DNA from: Spartobacteria bacterium
GTDB lineage: Bacteria; Verrucomicrobiota; Verrucomicrobiia; Chthoniobacterales; UBA10450
Direction of reading: 5' to 3'
Length of the DNA: 10,860 nt
Assembly: GCA_021324035.1 (NCBI GenBank)
Contig: JAJPJU010000346.1
Coordinates: 1 to 10,860 of the forward strand
Part shown: one piece after another, positions 4,097 to 9,361 of the stretch
How positions within the stretch are numbered: the stretch's first letter is position 1
Layout: each line of letters starts with the position of its first letter
Made by a program: the position numbers and the translations under genes
Notes under the pieces: model-generated
What the model was told of the DNA's origin: nothing
Seen by the model: the letters and a program-made list of their open reading frames with translations, nothing else
The model's database searches: none

Positions 4097-6547
4097 TTAC
4101 AAACTAGGAATGCCCTCGGCACAACTGTCGCCTTCGACCAGCCGCCGAATCGAGTTCCACCAGTCGTCGTAAAGATCGGCGATCGGCCACGAAAATTTCT
4201 CGGTGCTAACTTGAATTCGCAGTTCGTCTCCGCCCGTTTTGCCGAGGTGTTGAAATGGCACGCCGGCCTTTTGGAGCATTGCTGTTGTCTTGTCGAGATT
4301 TTCAGGCGCGACGGAGATCACGATTCGCGACTGCGATTCGTTGAATAATGTTGTGGCAGCCGTGCCGGCTGCCTTTTCTGCGCCCGACACGGACGCCTCT
4401 ACACTAATTTCCGCGCCAAATCTTTCTTTCGGATTAAAACAACATTCCGCGATCGCCACCGCGAGCCCGCCTTCGCTGCAATCGTGCGCGCTTCTCACCA
4501 AGCCAGCATGGATTAGATCGCGAACTGCGTTTTGGATTTTGATCTCATGGGCAAGATCGATTTTGGGGACGGGCCCAATTTTCAGACCATGACAAGTTTT
4601 TAAGTAGCGCGACCCGCCCAGCAGGTTGTAGCCGGGACCGGTGGTCCCGGCGTTGCCGGCATCATCGATGCCGGCAACAGCGCCCACGAGAATGATTTCA
4701 TCACCGGCGTTTTTGAACCATTGAGTGGTGATGTGCTCTTCCTTTTCGATCAGGCCGACCATCCCGATGGTGGGGGTCGGATCGACCACCCCGGCGGGGC
4801 TCTCATTATATAGAGAGACATTTCCCCCAGTTACCGGGGTGTCGAACGCCCGGCAGGCTTCCGCCGCGCCTTCCACTGCTTCCCGCAGCTGCCAGAAGTT
4901 TTCCGGTTTGTAGGGGTTGCCAAAGTTCAGGTTGTCGGTGACGGCCAACGGCTTCGCACCGGAACAGGTGAGATTTCGGGCCGCTTCCGCGACGGCAATC
5001 TTCGCCCCTTCTCGCGGATCGAGCGCGCAGTAGAGAGAATTGCAATCGCTCGTTGCCGCCAAAATCTTATTGGCGTAGCGAACGAAAAACACCGCAGCGT
5101 CCGAGCCCGGCTTGACCACCGTGCCGGTGCGAACGGTATGATCGTACTGTCGATAGACCCAGTTCTTCGAGGCGATCGTCGGATCGCGAAGTAACTGGCG
5201 CAATGAGCCTCGCACAAAGTCCACAACGGACACGGAGGTGTGTGTTTGGCGTGAAATTTCTTTCAGAAAATTCGTTGCGTCCTTTGTGGACGTCGTGTGA
5301 GTAGGTCTCTTTGCTTCGCGCGAATACAAAGGTGCCTCGTCTGCCAAAGGCTTCGCCGGAATTTCTGCGGCGACGGTGCCGTTGTTGCGCACCCGCATCA
5401 TGCCGTCATCGGTAACGCGACCGATTTCGGCCCATGGCACGTCCCATTTATCGAAAATGTCGCGAACAAGTTGTTCTTTTCCGCGCTTGGCGATGATCAA
5501 CATTCGTTCCTGGGATTCGCTGAGGAGTGTTTCGTATGGCGTCATTCCGGGTTCGCGCTTTGGAACTTTGGCGAGATCGATTTCAATTCCGCTGCCGCCC
5601 CGGCTTGCAGTCTCGCAGGTCGAACAGGTCAAACCGGCCGCGCCCATGTCCTGAATTCCGGCCACGGCATCGCTCGCGAGCAACTCGAGACAGGCCTCGA
5701 GCAAAAGTTTTTCTTTGAATGGATCGCCGACCTGGACTGCAGGCCGGTCTTCCTTTGATTCTTCGGTGAGTTCGCGCGACGCAAACGCCGCGCCGGCCAA
5801 ACCGTCCCGGCCGGTTTCAGCGCCGACGTAAAAAACCGGATTGCCAACTCCTCGCGCCGCGCCGCGCGCGAGTTGATCATGCCGCAGCACGCCGAGACAA
5901 AAAACGTTGACCAGCGGATTGCCTTCGAAGCTTTCGTCGAAATAAATCTCGCCGCCGATTGTCGGAATGCCGATGCAATTTCCATAATGCGCGATGCCGG
6001 AAACGACCCCGGCGAAGAGCCGCCGGTTGGCGGCGATTCTCGATGCTTGATTCTGGATGCTCGATGATCCGTTGCCTGCCTTTGATCCAGTATCCAGTAT
6101 CGAGGATCGAGTATCTTCTGAAATCGGTCCGAACCTGAGTGAGTTCAGACAAAACTCCGGGCGCGCGCCCATCGTGAAAATGTCCCGAATGATTCCGCCG
6201 ACACCGGTGGCGGCGCCCTGGAAAGGCTCGATTGCGCTCGGGTGATTGTGGCTTTCCATTTTGAACGCGATCGCCCAGCCATCACCGATATCGACTACTC
6301 CGGCATTCTCTTCGCCGGCTTTGACCAGAATGTTTGGTCCGGTCGTTGGAAATTTCTTCAGCTCAAGCCGGGAATTTTTGTAGGAGCAATGCTCACTCCA
6401 CATTACCGAGAAGATCCCGAGCTCCGTGAAGTTCGGCTCGCGTCCGAGAATTTTTTTGATCCGCTCGAATTCTTCCGGGGTCAGGCCGTGTTTCGCCACC
6501 AGTTCCGGAGTTACTTTTGGATCGGTGGTCGGTTCGGCCTTGGTCAT
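4097..6547 (-). CDS. purL: Phosphoribosylformylglycinamidine synthase large subunit with in-frame repeat inserts
   Basis: Converts FGAR to FGAM using ATP and ammonia supplied by PurQ, bridged by PurS (EC 6.3.5.3); cytosolic. The 816-residue product has no glutaminase domain, so it is the stand-alone 'small' PurL, normally about 740 residues. Family motifs are intact: SEHCSYKNSR (51-60, with the conserved His), KMESHNHPSAIEPFQGAATG (96-115), GIQDMGAAGLTCSTCE in the middle, WVYRQYDHTVRT, GGNVSLYNES and SAHDCSEGGLAVAIAE. The excess length lies mainly at residues about 144-171, 624-639 and 715-734. Each of these is encoded by a palindromic element in the DNA and interrupts a conserved block (before RLFAGVVSGIAHYGN, before LLGGSRYL, and before LFNESQSR). 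The reading frame is open throughout, so the gene is probably functional. ATG 6547 fits the family N-terminus; upstream there is only a weak GGG. It is the first gene of the purLFM set and divergent from a small secreted-peptide gene. Confidence 0.96.
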   Translation of the reverse strand: MTKAEPTTDPKVTPELVAKHGLTPEEFERIKKILGREPNFTELGIFSVMWSEHCSYKNSRLELKKFPTTGPNILVKAGEENAGVVDIGDGWAIAFKMESHNHPSAIEPFQGAATGVGGIIRDIFTMGARPEFCLNSLRFGPISEDTRSSILDTGSKAGNGSSSIQNQASRIAANRRLFAGVVSGIAHYGNCIGIPTIGGEIYFDESFEGNPLVNVFCLGVLRHDQLARGAARGVGNPVFYVGAETGRDGLAGAAFASRELTEESKEDRPAVQVGDPFKEKLLLEACLELLASDAVAGIQDMGAAGLTCSTCETASRGGSGIEIDLAKVPKREPGMTPYETLLSESQERMLIIAKRGKEQLVRDIFDKWDVPWAEIGRVTDDGMMRVRNNGTVAAEIPAKPLADEAPLYSREAKRPTHTTSTKDATNFLKEISRQTHTSVSVVDFVRGSLRQLLRDPTIASKNWVYRQYDHTVRTGTVVKPGSDAAVFFVRYANKILAATSDCNSLYCALDPREGAKIAVAEAARNLTCSGAKPLAVTDNLNFGNPYKPENFWQLREAVEGAAEACRAFDTPVTGGNVSLYNESPAGVVDPTPTIGMVGLIEKEEHITTQWFKNAGDEIILVGAVAGIDDAGNAGTTGPGYNLLGGSRYLKTCHGLKIGPVPKIDLAHEIKIQNAVRDLIHAGLVRSAHDCSEGGLAVAIAECCFNPKERFGAEISVEASVSGAEKAAGTAATTLFNESQSRIVISVAPENLDKTTAMLQKAGVPFQHLGKTGGDELRIQVSTEKFSWPIADLYDDWWNSIRRLVEGDSCAEGIPSL
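4347..4405. repeat. Palindromic element (family C), copy inside purL
   Basis: The core hairpin is GGCAGCC-GTGCC-GGCTGCC at 4356-4374, and the right-hand end is GACGCCTCTACAC. The same core with compensated stem bases and the same right end occurs in the intergenic copy at 6856-6922. The centre is shorter here. On the purL strand it encodes about 20 residues (715-734; SVEASVSGAEKAAGTAATTL), low in complexity and rich in Ala, Ser, Thr and Gly, placed just before the conserved FNESQSR motif. The insert keeps the frame. Confidence 0.75.
4632..4678. repeat. Palindromic hairpin doublet (family E) inside purL
   Basis: Two perfect hairpins stand back to back. One has 8-bp arms, CCGGGACC-GGT-GGTCCCGG, at 4632-4650. 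The other has 12-bp arms, GTTGCCGGCATC and GATGCCGGCAAC, around a 3-nt loop at 4652-4678. On the purL strand it encodes residues 624-639 (VAGIDDAGNAGTTGPG), a Gly/Ala-rich stretch interrupting the usual sequence between EIILVG and LLGGSRYL. Perfect pairing over both stems in coding DNA is not expected by chance. Confidence 0.75.
6036..6116. repeat. Long inverted repeat (family D) inside purL
   Basis: The left arm (6036-6070) is built of GATTCTCGATGC, TTGATTCTGGATGC and TCGATGATC. The right arm (6085-6116) reads GATCCAGTATCCAGTATCGA followed by GGATCGAGTATC. The reverse complement of the right arm matches the left arm at most positions over about 30 bp, with a 14-nt centre. The purL strand encodes residues about 144-171 (SSILDTGSKAGNGSSSIQNQ and flanks), a polar insert between SLRFGPI and the conserved RLFAGVVSGIAHYGN. 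Homologous PurL proteins have only a short loop here. Confidence 0.72.
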
Positions 6548-6630
6548 CGACCCGGCACGTTAACTGAAGCGAAGCGCGACACAACTCGCGAAGATTTTCT
6601 TCGAATACGGCCACTTACGACAAAGTCTAA

Positions 6631-6659
6631 GTTATATGGAGAGGGGGATGAACGATGAA
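6631..6659 (-). promoter_or_regulatory. Possible promoter for the purLFM genes
   Basis: On the minus strand TATAAC (6636-6631) is a 5/6 match to a sigma-70 type -10 box, and TTCATC (6659-6654) is a weak -35 candidate 17 nt upstream. A start near 6624 would give a leader of roughly 75 nt before the purL ATG. The -35 overlaps the start of the divergent small gene. No purine riboswitch or PurR-like operator was recognisable in the leader. The assignment rests only on spacing and consensus. Confidence 0.25.
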
Positions 6660-6840
6660 ACGACAAATCAAGATTCTGGCCGTGTTGGCGTTGACGTTTC
6701 TGTTCGCCCAAGGCGCATTCGCATTTCCGGGTGAGCGAATGCCCTACAGGGCGGCGCACTTCGCCGGCAGAGTTGCCTACAAAATCGACAGACATGTAAT
6801 CCATCCAGTGGTTCACGGGATCGATCGTCACCTGCGATAA
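6655..6840 (+). CDS. Small secreted basic peptide, hypothetical
   Basis: A 61-residue protein with no family I recognise. Residues 1-23 form a classical Sec signal peptide: MKRQIK, then a hydrophobic core ILAVLALTFLF, ending in the cleavage motif AFA. The predicted mature part is only 38 residues (from FPGERMPY). It is rich in His and Arg with almost no acidic residues, ending in HGIDRHLR. It is therefore probably exported to the periplasm or outside, with a strong positive charge. The start is well supported by a purine-rich GGAGAGGGGG about 7 nt before the ATG. It diverges from purL across a 107-bp spacer and is followed, after a palindromic repeat, by another small secreted-protein gene. 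Its function cannot be stated; the signal peptide and strong ribosome binding site argue that it is a real gene. Confidence 0.7.
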   Translation: MKRQIKILAVLALTFLFAQGAFAFPGERMPYRAAHFAGRVAYKIDRHVIHPVVHGIDRHLR

Positions 6841-6855
6841 ATTCTTAGCTAATCG

Positions 6856-6922
6856 GGTGTGGTGGCGGCCGTGCCGGCCGCAAGACTGGAAGTTTCGCGC
6901 CCGGCACGAGCGCCTCTACACC
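6856..6922. repeat. Palindromic element (family C), intergenic copy
   Basis: A 67-bp element with imperfect terminal inverted repeats, GGTGTGGTGGCG (6856-6867) and CGCCTCTACACC (6911-6922), matching at 10 of 12 positions when paired. It has an internal hairpin GCGGCC-GTGCC-GGCCGC. The same core and right end occur inside purL at 4347-4405, where the stem carries A-T in place of G-C on both sides. It lies between two plus-strand secreted-protein genes and has no poly-T tail. Confidence 0.75.
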
Positions 6923-6990
6923 TTGCAGCTCGAATAATTTCCACGCGAGATCAGTCGAACAAGCGATAAATAAAACGGAGGGAAAACATA

Positions 6991-7332
6991 ATGAAGAAAG
7001 TTATAATTGGATTGGCTTGTGCGCTCGTTGCGCCATTTGCATTCGCGCAGACGACCACAACCGAACAGACAACGACCACCGCGCCGGCAACCACGACGAC
7101 CAGTACGACTTACACGACTGGCACCGTCACTGAGTATGAGCCGGGCAAAACGATCGTGGTCAGGGATGAACGCGAGGGGCCAGTCTCGTTCGCGCTTCAT
7201 GCTCCAGTCCGCGTCGTCGACAAAGCGGGACACGTGATCAGCAGAGCGCTGTCTCCGAAAGACCGCGTGAAGGTGTATTACAGCGGCACGGGTGAGACCC
7301 GCACCGTTGAACACGTCGAAGTGGAAGATTAA
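6991..7332 (+). CDS. Secreted Thr-rich protein with small C-terminal domain, hypothetical
   Basis: A 113-residue exported protein of no family I can name. A Sec signal peptide covers residues 1-19 (core VIIGLACALVAPFAF, ending AFA before QTTTT). It is followed by a Thr-rich, low-complexity linker to about residue 43 (repeats of TTT with Ala, Glu and Gln) that may be flexible or O-glycosylated. The C-terminal ~68 residues (GTVTEYEPGKTIVVRDERE onward) alternate hydrophobic and polar residues. They contain VRVVDKAGHVI and KVYYSGTGETRTVEHVEVE, suggesting a small beta-barrel or OB-like fold. The start is decided by GGAGGG at 6977-6982, 8 nt before the ATG. A hairpin doublet and a strong terminator follow it, so its transcript ends before the next gene. 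Periplasmic or surface location is inferred from the signal peptide only. Confidence 0.82.
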   Translation: MKKVIIGLACALVAPFAFAQTTTTEQTTTTAPATTTTSTTYTTGTVTEYEPGKTIVVRDEREGPVSFALHAPVRVVDKAGHVISRALSPKDRVKVYYSGTGETRTVEHVEVED

Positions 7333-7343
7333 CAGCGTGACAT

Positions 7344-7382
7344 GGGCTTCTAGCCCTTGAAAACATCGGCAGGATGCCGATG
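7344..7382. repeat. Hairpin doublet (family F)
   Basis: Two perfect hairpins with 3-nt loops: GGGCT-TCT-AGCCC at 7344-7356 and CATCGGCA-GGA-TGCCGATG at 7364-7382. They are separated by 7 nt and flanked by ACAT and CACGT. The element lies between the stop codon of the Thr-rich protein and the intrinsic terminator. Its architecture (paired short stems, 3-nt loops) is the same as the doublets at 422-474 and 4632-4678, although the stem sequences differ. No T-run follows, so it is more likely a REP-like repeat or 3' stabiliser than a terminator. Confidence 0.6.
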
Positions 7383-7395
7383 CCACGTCTTTAAG

Positions 7396-7436
7396 AGCCG
7401 CGGAATCCATGGTATTCCGCGGCTTTTTTGTTTTTT
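7396..7436 (+). terminator. Strong intrinsic terminator
   Basis: A perfect 11-bp GC-rich stem, AGCCGCGGAAT (7396-7406) with ATTCCGCGGCT (7414-7424), has a 7-nt loop and is followed by two T6 runs interrupted by one G. It lies 64 nt after the stop codon of the Thr-rich secreted protein and isolates it from the barrel protein gene 143 nt further on. The interval 7437-7578 shows no gene and no promoter I would defend. Confidence 0.9.
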
Positions 7437-7578
7437 GAAGCAAGCCGATGTTGGTTGCGCTTGCGTTGTGCGGTTATCAGCTATGGCTTATCAATGGCCG
7501 TGTCCGCTTTGAACATGATCGGCTCAATGTGTCCGGACCGAAAGGAAGTGACGGCTGAGTCCGAGGCGGCCTGGCATT

Positions 7579-8343
7579 GTGACAAGTAACCAGTTGAAGC
7601 GCGGAGCCCTCTGCACGCTGGCTGTTTTCGCCTTGGGATTGAAGTCTGCACTCGCCCAGGGCGGACCGCCAATGATCACCGACGATCCCGGCACGCCGGG
7701 GCCTGGCAAGTGGGAGGACAACATCGCGATCATACTTGATCATCACTCCGGAGAAACGTCGCTCGACCTGCCGCAGTTCGATTTAAACTACGGGGTTGGC
7801 GAACACATTCAGCTCACCCTTCAGACCGGGCCGGTATTGTTAAAACGGGATGATCATGGGCCGATCGGTGGCATGGGCGGGACTGAGACCGCCGTGAAAT
7901 GGCGGTTTCTCGATGAAGATACGAGCGGCTTCGACGTATCCATGTTCCCCCGCATTATTTTTAATATTCAATCGTCATCACCGCGGCGCGGACTCTCCGA
8001 AGACGGAACTCGATTTCAAATTCCGTTCGAAATTGCGAAATCGTTCGGCCGATTTCACGCGGATGCGGAATTCGGGCCGGTTGGAATCACTGCCGGCCGC
8101 AGCGAATGGCTCTACGGAATTGTCGGCGGCTACGATGTCGTCAAGACAACCACGTTCATGGCAGAGATCCATGGCACGTCCCGGATGAATTTTACAAGAG
8201 ACGTGCTGACCCTGAATTTCGGAATCCGCCAAACCTTGAACGAGCGCTGCTTTTTCATTGGTTCGTTGGGCCACGAAGTTCACCAGCCGGACGACGAACC
8301 GCTCGCGCTGATCGGCTATTTCGGCGTCCAATTGCTTTACTGA
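7579..8343 (+). CDS. Outer-membrane beta-barrel protein, Phenol_MetA_deg-like
   Basis: A 254-residue exported protein resembling the 'MetA-pathway of phenol degradation' outer-membrane family (PF13557-like), a putative transporter or barrel of unknown substrate. Residues 1-26 are a signal peptide (hydrophobic LCTLAVFALGL, ending in ALA before QGGPP). The mature N-terminus has the family hallmark ITDDPGTPGPGKWE, followed by many short alternating strands (HIQLTLQTGPVLL, TETAVKWRFLD, FHADAEFGPVGI, VLTLNFGIRQTL). The chain ends in FGVQLLY, with a terminal aromatic residue as in proteins handled by the Bam machinery. The start is a GTG at 7579; a stop lies in frame at 7549-7551 and no ATG fits. 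GAGG lies about 12 nt upstream, a rather long spacing. It ends 4 nt before the stop of the convergent membrane-protein gene, with no terminator hairpin visible between them. Confidence 0.82.
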   Translation: MTSNQLKRGALCTLAVFALGLKSALAQGGPPMITDDPGTPGPGKWEDNIAIILDHHSGETSLDLPQFDLNYGVGEHIQLTLQTGPVLLKRDDHGPIGGMGGTETAVKWRFLDEDTSGFDVSMFPRIIFNIQSSSPRRGLSEDGTRFQIPFEIAKSFGRFHADAEFGPVGITAGRSEWLYGIVGGYDVVKTTTFMAEIHGTSRMNFTRDVLTLNFGIRQTLNERCFFIGSLGHEVHQPDDEPLALIGYFGVQLLY

Positions 8344-8347
8344 CTGA

Positions 8348-9133
8348 TTAATGCGCTTTTGACGCGGGCTTTTGCGGGAAAATCAGAATCAAAGCACCAA
8401 TCACCACCAGAAGCGTGATCGACGCGGTGTATCGGCTCAACGCTAATCCTCCTTCCGCGTGCGGCTTGTCCAACAAATCGCCAACCACTGCGCCAAGCGG
8501 ACGAGTCAAAATGAAGGCCGCCCAAAACAACACAGCGTGAGAGATGCTTGTGAAATAATAGAGAAGCGCGGTGAGAAGGAGCAGGCTGCCGAAAATTCCG
8601 GCGGCGCCGAGATAACCCATGTCTTTGGTGTCCGCCACCCAATCGCCCAGCGCCGTCCCGAGCGTCTGTGAGAACATGATCGTGACCCAATAAAAAACTT
8701 CGACCTTCGGCGTCGCCACGGTTTCGACCGAAATGCTTCCGGTTGACCAACGCCAGATCAAAAGTGATGCGACGACCAAAACAAACAAAATGCTCGAACC
8801 GCCGGTGTAACCGATACCGAGCGATCTGTCGCAATAATCGGCCAACGTTGTGCCAACCGTCGTCGTCGCCACAATGGTCAGCCAATAAAGAAACGGGTGA
8901 AATTTTTTTGCTTTGATCTGAAGGAGAACTGCTACAACGAAAATGACCCCGAATATCGCGGTGCCGATGAGGTAGCCCGTCCCTTTTGCCTCATCGGTTG
9001 TTTCGCCGAGCCACGACATGGTCACGGCGTCGCCGCCGGTTTCGCCCAATGTGGTTGCGAGGATTTTAATGATCCAGAAAACCAGCGTGACTTGCGGCAC
9101 CTTGGCTACAAGCTCGGAATTCTTTGAGGTCAT
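8348..9133 (-). CDS. COG4705-type membrane protein with four internal repeats
   Basis: A 261-residue inner-membrane protein of the uncharacterised COG4705 type. I see eight hydrophobic segments arranged as four pairs. Each pair carries an aligned motif: a Trp, then 7 residues later T/Q/R-x-x-G-x4-D. The four are W20/TTLGETGGD (27-35), W84/TTVGTTLAD (91-99), W149/QTLGTALGD (156-164) and W204/RPLGAVVGD (211-219). Four intramembrane Asp residues in repeated positions suggest a pseudo-fourfold helical bundle, possibly for ion or small-solute passage; this is inference. ATG 9133 is chosen because the family N-terminus (KVPQVTLVFWIIKILATT) begins just after it. The open frame continues upstream to 9817, but that part is antisense to the aminotransferase and lacks any membrane character. 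The Shine-Dalgarno is weak. The gene converges with the barrel-protein gene and diverges from the aminotransferase gene. Confidence 0.88.
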   Translation of the reverse strand: MTSKNSELVAKVPQVTLVFWIIKILATTLGETGGDAVTMSWLGETTDEAKGTGYLIGTAIFGVIFVVAVLLQIKAKKFHPFLYWLTIVATTTVGTTLADYCDRSLGIGYTGGSSILFVLVVASLLIWRWSTGSISVETVATPKVEVFYWVTIMFSQTLGTALGDWVADTKDMGYLGAAGIFGSLLLLTALLYYFTSISHAVLFWAAFILTRPLGAVVGDLLDKPHAEGGLALSRYTASITLLVVIGALILIFPQKPASKAH

Positions 9134-9361
9134 TCTGGCGAATCGAGAAAGGCGAATTGGGTTAATCAATACAGGCAGGGAAATGCTGCATTGAAGTCGT
9201 AAACAAATCGCAGTTGCGAGGACAAACAGTTGTCTGCGAACGAAATCCGGCCCTTGGTTAAAGAATGCCGGCGACGCCGAGTCGGTTTTGGCATCGTCCG
9301 CGGAGCGGCTGATCCGCCAGTTGCGTCGAACCCCCAAATCGCGGACATTTTGCGCCTCGAT

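Noticed and set aside
6548..6654. Purine riboswitch or PurR-type operator upstream of purL
   Set aside because: The minus-strand leader is only about 75-100 nt, and I could not identify conserved riboswitch core elements or a convincing operator palindrome.
7061..7120. Thr-rich tract read as a possible frameshift or simple-sequence artefact
   Set aside because: The tract is imperfect (mixed ACC, ACG, ACA, ACT codons with Ala, Glu and Gln) and joins a well-formed signal peptide and C-terminal domain in one frame.
6916..7443. 175-codon minus-strand open frame over the Thr-rich gene
   Set aside because: The plus strand has a signal peptide, a strong GGAGGG ribosome binding site and a terminator; the minus frame starts inside that terminator region and has no such support.
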